Source: an uncultured Bacteroidales bacterium (GTDB lineage Bacteria; Bacteroidota; Bacteroidia; Bacteroidales; Paludibacteraceae). Taken from it: a DNA stretch of 60,560 nucleotides. Of this stretch, positions 9,801-16,567 are shown piece by piece. The translations under genes and the position numbers were made by a program. The number at the start of each line of letters is the position of its first letter. Within the stretch, counting starts at the first letter, position 1. Below the pieces are notes generated by a model that saw nothing but the letters and a program-made list of their open reading frames with translations, ran no database searches and was not told where the DNA came from. The stretch lies in NCBI GenBank assembly GCA_902771935.1, contig CACXYM010000009.1, positions 1-60,560 on the forward strand. The letters are read 5' to 3'.

Positions 9801-10199
9801 GCTGACATCGGCCATACCTGAAAGCATTGTTTCTTCGGCCTCCAGTTTAGTTGTGGCACCGGTAAAGAGACGTTTGTCTTGCTTTACCATACCGGTTACG
9901 ACAACCTCCTCGATGACCTCGGTGTTCTCCGTCATAGTCACGCGCATCTTCGGCTTCGCTGCCAGTTCCTGCTCTTTCATACCTACGTAACTGATAACCA
10001 AAGTAGCTTTGTCCGGAACATTAAATTCAAAATTACCATCAAAGTCGGTGATAGTACCATGCGTAGTACCCTTTACCAGCACACTTGCGCCGATAACAGG
10101 CTCACCTTTTTCATCAACGACTGTACCGTTCACGTGAATATCCGCCATCGCGGCGAGAGACAACACCAAAACGGTTAAGAGAGTAAATAACTTCTTCAT
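6834..10199 (-). CDS. susC: SusC/RagA family TonB-linked outer-membrane transporter
   Basis: A 1121-residue TonB-dependent transporter that moves a ligand captured by SusD across the outer membrane. Order of parts: signal peptide MKKLFTLLTVLVLSLAAMA; a carboxypeptidase-regulatory-like beta domain (VNGTVVDEKGEPVIGASVLV, residues about 24-100); the plug domain (GMADVSRSLEGRAAGVSV, then IYGARAMAGVIVVTTKRG, about 115-245); and a 22-strand barrel to the end. The protein finishes RQFTFTVKLGF, with the terminal phenylalanine expected for Bam-dependent insertion. Length is typical for SusC. It is the first gene of a five-gene minus-strand operon driven by the promoter at 10277-10308. Confidence 0.95.
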   Translation of the reverse strand: MKKLFTLLTVLVLSLAAMADIHVNGTVVDEKGEPVIGASVLVKGTTHGTITDFDGNFEFNVPDKATLVISYVGMKEQELAAKPKMRVTMTENTEVIEEVVVTGMVKQDKRLFTGATTKLEAEETMLSGMADVSRSLEGRAAGVSVQNVSGTFGTAPKIRVRGATSIYGASKPLWVVDGVVLEDAVEMSADDLSSGDAKTLIASAIAGINAEDIESFQILKDGSATSIYGARAMAGVIVVTTKRGQAGKSSLNYTCEMTYRMLPSYMDYNICNSQEQMGIYQELERKGWLEYSTLATAKNYGVYGKMYELISRAEAGGVGMENTPHAKNNYLREAEFRNTDWFKELFNNTIMHNHSLSFSTGTERARVYASLSAMQDPGWYKASDMYRFTGNMNASFDILPSTSKQKLTASIATMGSYRKQKAPGTISSNTDPISGVVSREFDINPFSYAMNTARVMDPKTYYRRNYCDFNINDELEQNYIDIKVTDLKFQGELNYKPIRGLEFNALGAIRYQMSRQEHNIMDESNQARAYRAGIYPENSTIRDRNSFLYTDPDDPLALPETVLPKGGIYDLTEYSLLSADFRGTVSYNADLGPNGDHIISLFAGGELNSTDRQYTWFRGWGYQYNNGGVPYNDYHLFKQSQEENSQYFSNSFTYYRNLAFFGMATYSYKGRYTVNGVIRYEGTNKLGKSTSARWLPTWNVSGAWNAHEERWWQPTFDKWWTFASLKASYSLTADRGPASVTNSLAVFSSYSPYRPSTNASETGIQLYDLENSELTYEKKHELNIGVALGFFDNRLNIEFDWYRRNNFDLIGLVQTMGVGGQTTKLANDATMRSTGCEFTISTVNIKTKEFKWTTDWIFSWADNKITKLQSQPQIYELVSGSTGSRREGYPVGAMFSIPFAGLTEEGLPTFYVDKDHTVIAGPDSYDLINFQEYEDIDWLKYEGVVDPTITGSFGNTFSWRGIKLNVFFTYSFGNVLRLDPLCYVYSSQYSDLTASMKEMKNRWVVPGDEKTTTIPTIATKRQYQDINNLYWGYSAYNYSTERVAKGDFIRLKELSISYDLPKKYLEKQKVVQHFGVKFTATNIWLAYADKKLNGRDPEFYNTGGVSSPNPRQFTFTVKLGF

Positions 10200-10276
10200 T
10201 TTTTGTACGTTTGATTTATACTTAACTAAATTACTACTATCATTCTCCTATTCTCGTACGAATACGAAAAATCGCG

Positions 10277-10308
10277 CAAAGATACGGCAAAAAAATGATA
10301 TACACAAA
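10277..10308 (-). promoter_or_regulatory. Promoter of the SusCD operon
   Basis: On the minus strand TTTG (10305-10308), 20 nt and TATCTTTG (10277-10284) match the Bacteroidetes consensus. The leader to the susC ATG at 10199 is about 70 nt. No sigma/anti-sigma pair or hybrid two-component regulator gene lies nearby. Confidence 0.75.
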
Positions 10309-10374
10309 TATTTTTTGCTTTTTTTTGTGTATTTCTGTCACTTTTGCACGGTTTTTTGCATTTTTGTTACCAAA

Positions 10375-11637
10375 TTATGCATAAAAGAGGGTGAAAATGT
10401 GATTTTCTGCAAACAAATCGGCGGCAATATCTTGCAAAATGTCAGCGGAGGTGTTTTCTATACGTTTGAAGACTTCCTGCCACGTTAATGAGATGTTATG
10501 GTAGAGCATCGATTTGCCCATTGCGAGGACGTTATTTTCCTGATTTTCAGCAGAAATTGCCATTTGTCCGTGCAGTTGTTGGATAGCGCGATGCAGTTGC
10601 AAAGAACTGAGTTTCTCTTCTCTAAGGCGTTTGAGTTCTTTGGTGGTGAGGTCCAAGCAAGCGTTGAGGTTATTGGCATCGCAAGCAAAGTAGATGTTCC
10701 AATAACCGGTATCGCTTAGCGGCACGTATTGTGATTCGACAGTATATACGAGTCCTTTCTGTTCTCGAAGGCTGAGGTTGAGCCGCGAATTTAGGCTTCC
10801 GCCACCAAGTATATTATTGAGCAGGTATGCACCTAATTGTTTCTTATGTCCCAACGGATATGCCAAACCGCCTAACATAACGTGCGTTTGATGGGTATGT
10901 CGTTTGAAAGTTTGTTCGTTGGGAGCAATAACCGGAACAGGTTGGCGACAAACTTGGCTTTTGGAATGCTGTCGTGACGTTGCCGAGTCGATAGCTTTTT
11001 CAATTTGGTGGCATACGGAGTCGAACGACATCTTGCCTTGGCTGAAGACGACCATACGATCGGTAGTGTATTTGGTATTCACCCAGTTTAACGCGTGCGT
11101 GGGCGTGCGTGATATATTATGGAGTGATTTTTTAGTACCCAAGATGGACATGCCCATCGGATGACCATGGAAGATAAGGTTTTCAAAATCATCATAGATA
11201 AGTTCGCTGGGGCTATCTTCGTAACTTTCTATCTCGTCGAGGATGACGCCGAGTTCTTTATCCGTTTCCTGTTTCGGGAAAGTTGGGCGCAGGACCATGT
11301 CAGCCAGTAGTTGCAGTGTCTGTGCGTAGTGTGCGACGGGTGTTGCGGCATAGAAAGTGGTTTCTTCTTTGGTGGTATAGGCATTTATTTCCCCGCCTAT
11401 GCCTTCGATTTTATGGATGATCTGTCGCGCAGTGACGTTTTCGCCGCGCGGTGTAAGACATCCTTTGAAAACAGTATGCTCTACATAATGCGCCAAACCG
11501 TTGAGGGTTGGTTCTTCGTCACGGGTGCCTGCACCGACCATTATTCCTACGTAAGCTACTTCTGAAGAGCTCATTCGGTGCACAATTTTCAGCCTATTTG
11601 GTAAAATTTTATAAAAAGTTGTATCTTTTTCTTGCAT
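10375..11637 (-). CDS. M16 family zinc peptidase
   Basis: A 420-residue metallopeptidase related to mitochondrial processing peptidase and pitrilysin. The inverted zinc motif HxxEH is present as HYVEH (His50, Glu53, His54), and a downstream glutamate is expected in DKELGVILDEIESYEDSP, the usual position of the third ligand. The C-terminal half holds a conserved glycine-rich and LREQKGLVYTVESQ block, typical of M16B proteins that work as single 45-kDa subunits. There is no signal peptide, so it is probably cytoplasmic. It is transcribed away from tRNA-Leu; the tRNA promoter overlaps its start codon. Substrate unknown. Confidence 0.9.
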   Translation of the reverse strand: MQEKDTTFYKILPNRLKIVHRMSSSEVAYVGIMVGAGTRDEEPTLNGLAHYVEHTVFKGCLTPRGENVTARQIIHKIEGIGGEINAYTTKEETTFYAATPVAHYAQTLQLLADMVLRPTFPKQETDKELGVILDEIESYEDSPSELIYDDFENLIFHGHPMGMSILGTKKSLHNISRTPTHALNWVNTKYTTDRMVVFSQGKMSFDSVCHQIEKAIDSATSRQHSKSQVCRQPVPVIAPNEQTFKRHTHQTHVMLGGLAYPLGHKKQLGAYLLNNILGGGSLNSRLNLSLREQKGLVYTVESQYVPLSDTGYWNIYFACDANNLNACLDLTTKELKRLREEKLSSLQLHRAIQQLHGQMAISAENQENNVLAMGKSMLYHNISLTWQEVFKRIENTSADILQDIAADLFAENHIFTLFYA

Positions 11638-11662
11638 GATTCAAATAATTGTAGTACTTTTG
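11632..11662 (+). promoter_or_regulatory. Promoter of tRNA-Leu and the following lipoprotein gene
   Basis: TTGC (11632-11635), 19 nt and TACTTTTG (11655-11662). The -33 element overlaps the start codon of the divergent M16 peptidase gene (11635-11637). Transcription should start near 11668, leaving a precursor leader of about 75 nt before the tRNA. Confidence 0.7.
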
Positions 11663-11742
11663 CAGCCTGAATTCCTTAAGCAATTGAATTTCCACTGCAA
11701 TTAGGGCATTCTTAATCTCGCTGCACGAGATTTGCGCATTCA

Positions 11743-11824
11743 GCGGCATTGGCGGAATTGGTAGACGCGCTAGACTTAGGATCTAGTTCCTAACAGAGTG
11801 AAGGTTCGAGTCCTTTATGCCGCA
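11743..11824 (+). tRNA. tRNA-Leu (anticodon UAG)
   Basis: The acceptor arms GCGGCAT (11743-11749) and ATGCCGC (11817-11823) pair fully, with discriminator A at 11824. The anticodon stem CTAGA/TCTAG holds loop CTTAGGA, giving anticodon TAG, which reads CUN leucine codons. The GGTTCGAGTCC T-arm block and a long variable arm are present, as expected for class II tRNA-Leu. The CCA end is not encoded; CTCT follows and the next gene starts at 11829. Confidence 0.95.
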
Positions 11825-11828
11825 CTCT

Positions 11829-12332
11829 ATGAAAAAAGTCATCTTTTGCATTATTGCTATTGTGCTTACTGTTTTCTGCGCATGCAAGAAAAAAGAGGAA
11901 CCTCAATCTTCTCCGCGTATTTACATGTCTTACTTTTTGGTCCATCACAATGGTAGTTCCGGTATTGCGGATACGCTGGCAGTTCGTACCATTGGTGACC
12001 ACTATGCGGTTGATACTATTTCCGTAGGCGATACGGTGCAAGTGGCTATTCTTCTCAATGCCGTTACTAACCGGCTGACCAATTTTGTTTTAGAGACGGA
12101 CACCAATTATCTCAAGTATTCATTCTCTATGTATAAAGAGTTGCAGGCAGCTCTCACGGCAGATTCGGATACAGAGCATGGTAAGTTTGTTTTCAAGAGC
12201 GGTTACAGCGCGGCGACTATTCCGATGGAGTATATCTCGCGCAAGAGCGGTAAGCCGACAGTGACGATGACTGTTTGTTCTGACTCTGAGTTCTCTCCTT
12301 CCAAACTTGTATTTGACCAACTTATTCGTTAG
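11829..12332 (+). CDS. Small lipoprotein of unknown function, starting 4 nt after tRNA-Leu
   Basis: A 167-residue protein with signal peptide MKKVIFCIIAIVLTVFCAC ending in a lipobox-like FCAC, followed by KKKEEP. The rest is a beta-rich domain (VQVAILLNAVTNRLTNFVLE, later SAATIPMEYISRKSGKPTVT) that I cannot assign. An upstream in-frame ATG at 11817 lies inside the tRNA acceptor stem and is unlikely to be used. The gene has no promoter of its own that I can see, so it is probably co-transcribed with the tRNA. Processing of the tRNA 3' end would leave an mRNA with only about four leader bases. Its 3' end overlaps the convergent mazG stop by 11 nt. Confidence 0.75.
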   Translation: MKKVIFCIIAIVLTVFCACKKKEEPQSSPRIYMSYFLVHHNGSSGIADTLAVRTIGDHYAVDTISVGDTVQVAILLNAVTNRLTNFVLETDTNYLKYSFSMYKELQAALTADSDTEHGKFVFKSGYSAATIPMEYISRKSGKPTVTMTVCSDSEFSPSKLVFDQLIR

Positions 12333-13110
12333 TGGCCGTTTTGGCTTGTTGCCACAGCGTTTCCATCTCGTCGAGTGTCAATTCGTTTAATTTTCGGCCT
12401 TGTGCTGCAGTTTGCTGCTCGATGTAATTAAAGCGTCGAATGAATTTCTGGTTCGTTTTCTCGAGCGCATTATCGGGTTTGATTTTATAAAGCCGTGCTA
12501 CATTAACAAGGCTGAAAAGCAGGTCTCCCAATTCGGCTTCGGTATTGATGTCATCTCCGTTGGTCAGTTCTTTTTCGAACTCGGCGATTTCCTCGCGCAC
12601 TTTATCCCAGACATCTTCTTTCTTTTCCCAGTCGAAGCCGACATTAGCGGCTTTGTCCTGAATGCGATAGGCTTTAACGAGTGCAGGTAGGGCATCAGGA
12701 ATACCTTCGAGGACGGTTTTGTTACCTCCTTTTTCTTTTAGTTTGACTTGTTCCCAGAGGTGGCTTACTTCTTCCGCATTCTGTGCGGCTTGTTCGCCAT
12801 AGACATGCGGATGCCGGAAGATGAGCTTATCGCAAAGGCGGTTGCACACATCGGCGATATCGAAGTTGTCGGTCTCGGATGCTATTTTGGCGTAGAAGAT
12901 AACGTGCAGTAAAACGTCGCCTAACTCTTTAGCAATTTCGTTGTAGTCTTTCTTAATAAGAGCTGCAGCTAATTCGTAGGTCTCTTCGATTGTGTTTTGA
13001 CGAAGTGATTCGAAAGTTTGTTTTCTATCCCATGGGCACTTGACGCGCAGTTCATCCATGACGGTAAGCAGTCGGTCAAATGCCGCCAATTGTTCTTCTC
13101 TTGTGTGCAT
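12322..13110 (-). CDS. mazG: Nucleoside triphosphate pyrophosphohydrolase MazG
   Basis: A 262-residue all-helical enzyme that hydrolyses NTPs and dNTPs to monophosphate and pyrophosphate, cleaning the nucleotide pool. The N-terminal domain begins with CPWDRKQTFESLRQNTIEE and shows the metal-binding pattern ExxE followed by ExxD: Glu42/Glu43/Glu46 in IEETYE and Glu62/Asp65 in KELGDVLLH. The C-terminal domain has a second copy (REEIAEFEKEL, then EAELGDLLFSLVN). The length equals that of the tandem-domain MazG of E. coli. It follows lpxH by 2 nt in a three-gene minus operon. Confidence 0.95.
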   Translation of the reverse strand: MHTREEQLAAFDRLLTVMDELRVKCPWDRKQTFESLRQNTIEETYELAAALIKKDYNEIAKELGDVLLHVIFYAKIASETDNFDIADVCNRLCDKLIFRHPHVYGEQAAQNAEEVSHLWEQVKLKEKGGNKTVLEGIPDALPALVKAYRIQDKAANVGFDWEKKEDVWDKVREEIAEFEKELTNGDDINTEAELGDLLFSLVNVARLYKIKPDNALEKTNQKFIRRFNYIEQQTAAQGRKLNELTLDEMETLWQQAKTATNE

Positions 13111-13112
13111 AG

Positions 13113-13895
13113 TTATTCAACAGTTTTGAGTTGCAGGTTTCCGTCATGATCCATTTGTGCGTAGGTGAAGAGTTTGAAGCAATCGCCCAGGATGATGACG
13201 CGTGAAGTAGGCGCGATGGACAGATCTAAATCTATATGCCGATGGCCAAAGATATAGTAATCGTGATGATAAGTCTGTTCCATTTCCTTAGCAAAGAGCA
13301 CGAGTTCTTCTTTGTCTTCTCCCTTGTAACCGCAAGGATTTGCCATCTCTTTGAGTCGGCTGTGTTTTGCCCATTTATAACCGAGCGCATTGCCCAGACG
13401 TGGTGGCATGAGGCGATATAGGAAACGCGGAATGGGGTTATAGAAGAACTTGCGCAGTCTGATGAAAGAGCGGATTTTCTTTACGACCTTAGGTGGATAG
13501 AGCTTGGCGTAGTAGGAAGGAAGGAGACCGTCCCCGTGTGCGAGATAGACAGATTTGCCTTTGAGTGTGACGGTGCATGGGCTGTAATGAATAATCATTC
13601 CTGTCAGTCGGCGCAATTTGCCGTAAGTCCACATATCGTGGTTACCCGTGAAGAAATGCACCTTAATGCCATTTTTGACGATGTGTCTTATAGTACGAAA
13701 GAGAGGCTCGTAGTCTTTTTTGCTGCGGTCTTTCCAGAAATATTCGTGCCAAAAGTCAAACACATCGCCCAAAAGGTATATGGCACTGGCATCGCGGCTC
13801 ATATGATTGAGCAACTTAATGGCTTTATTTTGATGGATAATCCTATCCTCAAAGGCCAAAGAGCCGAGGTGCAGGTCGCTTAAAAAATAAATCAT
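13113..13895 (-). CDS. lpxH: UDP-2,3-diacylglucosamine diphosphatase (LpxH-type metallophosphoesterase)
   Basis: A 260-residue calcineurin-like phosphoesterase. LpxH cleaves UDP-2,3-diacylglucosamine to lipid X and UMP in lipid A synthesis, at the inner face of the inner membrane. The metal motifs are visible: DLH (Asp7, His9), GDVFDFW (Asp44), GNHD near residue 98, and FGHRHID near the C-terminus. The basic, aromatic stretch RSFIRLRKFFYNPIPRFLY fits the lipid-facing lid of this group. It lies between the MIP18 gene (1-nt gap) and mazG (2-nt gap). Confidence 0.88.
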   Translation of the reverse strand: MIYFLSDLHLGSLAFEDRIIHQNKAIKLLNHMSRDASAIYLLGDVFDFWHEYFWKDRSKKDYEPLFRTIRHIVKNGIKVHFFTGNHDMWTYGKLRRLTGMIIHYSPCTVTLKGKSVYLAHGDGLLPSYYAKLYPPKVVKKIRSFIRLRKFFYNPIPRFLYRLMPPRLGNALGYKWAKHSRLKEMANPCGYKGEDKEELVLFAKEMEQTYHHDYYIFGHRHIDLDLSIAPTSRVIILGDCFKLFTYAQMDHDGNLQLKTVE

Positions 13896-13896
13896 A

Positions 13897-14211
13897 TTAC
13901 ATAAATCCTAATTCGAGTTTGGCCTCTTCTGACATCATGTCTTTGGTCCAAGCAGGTTCAAAAACGATGTTGACTTGCACTTTATTGATACCCTCGACGC
14001 TTTTCACTTTCTGTTCAATATCCTCTACGAGGAAATCTGCTGCAGGGCAAGAAGGTGCAGTAAGCGTCATATCGATATTACAAACGCCATCATCTTGAAT
14101 ATCGACTTTATAAATGAGTCCAAGGTCGTAGATGTTAACGGGTATTTCGGGGTCGAAAACCGTTTTCAGCATTTTTAGTACCTGTTCCTCTTTCTCTAAA
14201 AATTCATTCAT
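13897..14211 (-). CDS. MIP18 family (DUF59) iron-sulfur assembly factor
   Basis: A 104-residue protein of the MIP18/DUF59 family, which helps mature iron-sulfur proteins (SufT and PaaD are relatives). The family core is plain: VFDPEIPVNIYDLGLIYKV, then LTAPSCPAAD with the conserved cysteine, and VNIVFEPAWTKDMMSEEAK. ATG 14211 is chosen over 14259 because conservation starts there. It is the first gene of the three-gene minus operon with lpxH and mazG. I see no suf genes nearby, and its promoter is not obvious; a weak TTTG-like site near 14255 is the only candidate. Confidence 0.9.
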   Translation of the reverse strand: MNEFLEKEEQVLKMLKTVFDPEIPVNIYDLGLIYKVDIQDDGVCNIDMTLTAPSCPAADFLVEDIEQKVKSVEGINKVQVNIVFEPAWTKDMMSEEAKLELGFM

Positions 14212-14322
14212 TCTATGCCCCAAAAATTTATTTATATATGCGTTCTCACGATTGTGCAAACACTCACAAAAACCGTAAAAATATATAAAAAACTCTTTTT
14301 TTACATTTTTTTCTACGTTTTT

Positions 14323-14354
14323 TTTGTGTATTCCATTTTTTTGTAGTACTTTTG
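14323..14354 (+). promoter_or_regulatory. Promoter of tRNA-Gln
   Basis: TTTG (14323-14326), 20 nt and TACTTTTG (14347-14354) give a clear Bacteroidetes promoter about 20 nt upstream of the tRNA. Confidence 0.78.
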
Positions 14355-14374
14355 CAGCCGCTTTTGAGAAGCGA

Positions 14375-14445
14375 TGCCTAATGGTGTAATGGTAGCACTA
14401 CAGATTCTGGTTCTGTCTGTCTGGGTTCGAGTCCTGGTTAGGCAA
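14375..14445 (+). tRNA. tRNA-Gln (anticodon CUG)
   Basis: Acceptor arms TGCCTAA (14375-14381) and TTAGGCA (14438-14444) pair, with discriminator A at 14445. The anticodon stem ACAGA/TCTGT encloses loop TTCTGGT, giving anticodon CTG, which reads CAG. The GGGTTCGAGTCC T-arm is present. CCA is not encoded. Confidence 0.95.
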
Positions 14446-14449
14446 CTTT

Positions 14450-14478
14450 AAAAAGGTCTCCGATTGGGGACTTTTTTT
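14450..14478. terminator. Bidirectional terminator between tRNA-Gln and the reductase gene
   Basis: AAAAAGGTCTCC-GATT-GGGGACTTTTTTT forms a hairpin with A-run and T-run on either side (one bulge and a wobble). It ends the tRNA-Gln transcript on the plus strand and, read on the minus strand, lies 4 nt after the stop of the SDR gene. Confidence 0.75.
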
Positions 14479-14482
14479 GTTG

Positions 14483-15268
14483 CTATGTGGGTTTGATACG
14501 TCGTGCGAGCCAAGCACACAATCCAGGGAAGAAACGCTTGATATCGACCATAAATAGTTCGCTGCGTCCGATAAAGACTTCGCGTTTCCCCTTGCGGATA
14601 GCTTTGACTATCTTTCGTGCAGCATCTTCGACCTTCATCCCTTTATCTTGTCCCGGATCCATAATGCCGTGTGGTTTGCCGCCTTTATCCAATGCGCGGA
14701 GCGATATATTCGTTCTCACGCGTCCCGGGCAGACGATAGTAACGCGAATATACTTGTTATAGTATTCTGCGCGTAGTGTCTCGAAGAACCCATACAAAGC
14801 GTGCTTGGACGAACTATAGGCGCACCTTAGCGGGAAGCCAAACTTACCGGCAATGGATGTTGTAACGGCAATATGTCCTCCTCCGGCATTGAGCATCATT
14901 GGCAGAATGGCTTTAGTGATAGCAACAGGAGCGAAGTAATTGATTTCCATAATCTGCCGCACCATATCCATTGTTGTGTCTTCAACACTGGTGCGCTGGC
15001 TAATACCGGCATTGAGGAAAAGGATATCTATTCCGCCAAAGCGGTCCCAAGCCTGCCGAACAAGTAATCCAACGCCTTCCAGGTCGCTCAAATCGGAGGG
15101 TAGAACGAATACGTCTGCTGCGCCGTACTGACGACACCGCTCGGCAACGACATCCAGCCGTTCCCGAGACGATGAAGTGAGTATGAGTTGGTCACCTTGT
15201 GAGGCATAGCGATACGCACATGCTTCTCCTATGCCGCTGGAGGCGCCGGTTATCCAGATTGTTTCCAT
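14483..15268 (-). CDS. Short-chain dehydrogenase/reductase, probable 3-oxo-base (3-ketosphinganine or 3-oxocapnine) reductase
   Basis: A 261-residue SDR enzyme. The Rossmann motif is TGASSGIG at residues 7-14, the NAG motif is in FLNAGIS, and the catalytic site is YSSSKHA. The C-terminus (FMVDIKRFFPGLCAWLARRI) is a hydrophobic basic segment that could hold it to the membrane, as in 3-ketosphinganine reductases. Its ATG overlaps the stop of the SPT-like gene by one base (TAATG), so the two are translationally coupled. I infer that it reduces the 3-oxo product of that enzyme with NADPH. SDR substrate choice cannot be read from motifs alone, so the family call is firm and the substrate tentative. 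Confidence 0.85.
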   Translation of the reverse strand: METIWITGASSGIGEACAYRYASQGDQLILTSSSRERLDVVAERCRQYGAADVFVLPSDLSDLEGVGLLVRQAWDRFGGIDILFLNAGISQRTSVEDTTMDMVRQIMEINYFAPVAITKAILPMMLNAGGGHIAVTTSIAGKFGFPLRCAYSSSKHALYGFFETLRAEYYNKYIRVTIVCPGRVRTNISLRALDKGGKPHGIMDPGQDKGMKVEDAARKIVKAIRKGKREVFIGRSELFMVDIKRFFPGLCAWLARRIKPT

Positions 15269-16533
15269 TACTTAATCAATGCCATATTTGGAATTTCCTT
15301 GTCGTAGTCACCTTTCGCGAGGCGCTCTTTGATATCTTTGAACGCAGCGAGAGTGCGGTCCACGTCTTCGAAGGAGTGCGCAGCCGTAGGAATAATACGG
15401 AAGATAAGCATTCCGGGAGGAATAACGGGATAGCAAACAATAGAGCAGAAAATATGGTAGTTCTCACGCAGATCGACTGCAATATTTGTTGCTTGGTTGA
15501 TACCGCAATAGAGGTGTACAGGTGTTACACATGCTTCTGCCGGACCGATTTCGTAGCCGAGGTCGCGGAAACCTTTCTGGATGCGACGGGTTACTTCCCA
15601 AAGGTGGGCACGGAGTTGGTCTCCTTCCGGACTGTCGATAATCTCGAGACGTTTGATACATCCTTCGACGATAGGCATCGGAAGTGCCTTAGCATACATT
15701 TGCGAGCGCATATTGTAACGCAAATAGGTGATAATATCTTTCTCTGAAGCGACGAAACCGCCGATGGTAGCCATTGATTTGGCATAGGCACCGATGTAGA
15801 TATCCACGCCGTCCATGACATTGAAGTGCTCGGATGTTCCCCGTCCGTGAGGACCCATAACACCGAAACCATGTGCGTCATCAATCATAAGACGGAAACG
15901 ATATTTCTGCTTGAGAGCAACTATCTGGTCAAGAATACCGAGAGCGCCGGTCATGCCGAATACACCTTCTGTGATAACGAGTACGCCACCGCCGTTCTTT
16001 TCAGCGAGCGTGCAAGCGCGTGCTAACACTTTTTCGCAATCGACTATATCGTTGTGGCGGAATTTAAATTTGTCTCCGATATGCAGGCGAATACCGTCGA
16101 GCAGGCAAGCGTGAGCCTCTGCATCATAAACGATAACGTCGTGGCGGCTAACGAGAGAGTCGATGGTAGATAGAATACCTTGATAACCGAAGTTAAAGAG
16201 GAAAGCAGCCTCTTTCTTTTCGAATTTAGCGAGCATCTGCTCAAATTTCTCGTGCAATGCTGTTTGTCCGGTCATCATACGACTTCCCATCGGATAAGCC
16301 ATTCCCCATTTAGCAGCAGCTTCGGCATCCACACGTCGAATTTCGGGATGATTGGCGAGTCCAAGGTAGTTGTTCAAACTCCAAGTGAGTACTTCTTGTC
16401 CATTGAAACGCATGTGCGGGCCAAGTTCTCCTTCGAGTTTCGGGAAAGCAAAATAGCCGTCCGCACGTTCACGATACTGACCGATAGGTCCACCGGTCGA
16501 TTTCTTGATTTTGTCAAAAATGTCTTGGTACAT
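15268..16533 (-). CDS. PLP-dependent alpha-oxoamine synthase: serine palmitoyltransferase or cysteate fatty acyltransferase
   Basis: A 421-residue fold-type I PLP enzyme that condenses an amino acid with an acyl thioester. Landmarks are LNNYLGLANHPEIR, YPMGSRMMTGQTALH, IDDAHGFGVMGPHGRG with the PLP aspartate, and AYAKSMATIGGF (about residue 250) with the Schiff-base lysine. The wording of these blocks resembles the Flavobacteria/Cytophaga branch that includes cysteate acyltransferases as well as serine palmitoyltransferases; I cannot separate the two by eye. The start is ATG 16533 (MYQDIFDKIKK); a longer frame would run into the upstream VOC gene. Operon position between a cysteine-synthase-like gene and an SDR supports a role in sphingoid or sulfonolipid base synthesis. 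Confidence 0.85.
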   Translation of the reverse strand: MYQDIFDKIKKSTGGPIGQYRERADGYFAFPKLEGELGPHMRFNGQEVLTWSLNNYLGLANHPEIRRVDAEAAAKWGMAYPMGSRMMTGQTALHEKFEQMLAKFEKKEAAFLFNFGYQGILSTIDSLVSRHDVIVYDAEAHACLLDGIRLHIGDKFKFRHNDIVDCEKVLARACTLAEKNGGGVLVITEGVFGMTGALGILDQIVALKQKYRFRLMIDDAHGFGVMGPHGRGTSEHFNVMDGVDIYIGAYAKSMATIGGFVASEKDIITYLRYNMRSQMYAKALPMPIVEGCIKRLEIIDSPEGDQLRAHLWEVTRRIQKGFRDLGYEIGPAEACVTPVHLYCGINQATNIAVDLRENYHIFCSIVCYPVIPPGMLIFRIIPTAAHSFEDVDRTLAAFKDIKERLAKGDYDKEIPNMALIK

Positions 16534-16567
16534 AAGTATTGAGTTTTCAGTAGTTTGTTTTCTGTAT

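Noticed and set aside
1136-10199. Polysaccharide utilisation locus
   Set aside because: SusC and SusD are present, but there are no glycoside hydrolases or polysaccharide lyases; the metallohydrolase and DUF4302 proteins point to another ligand type.
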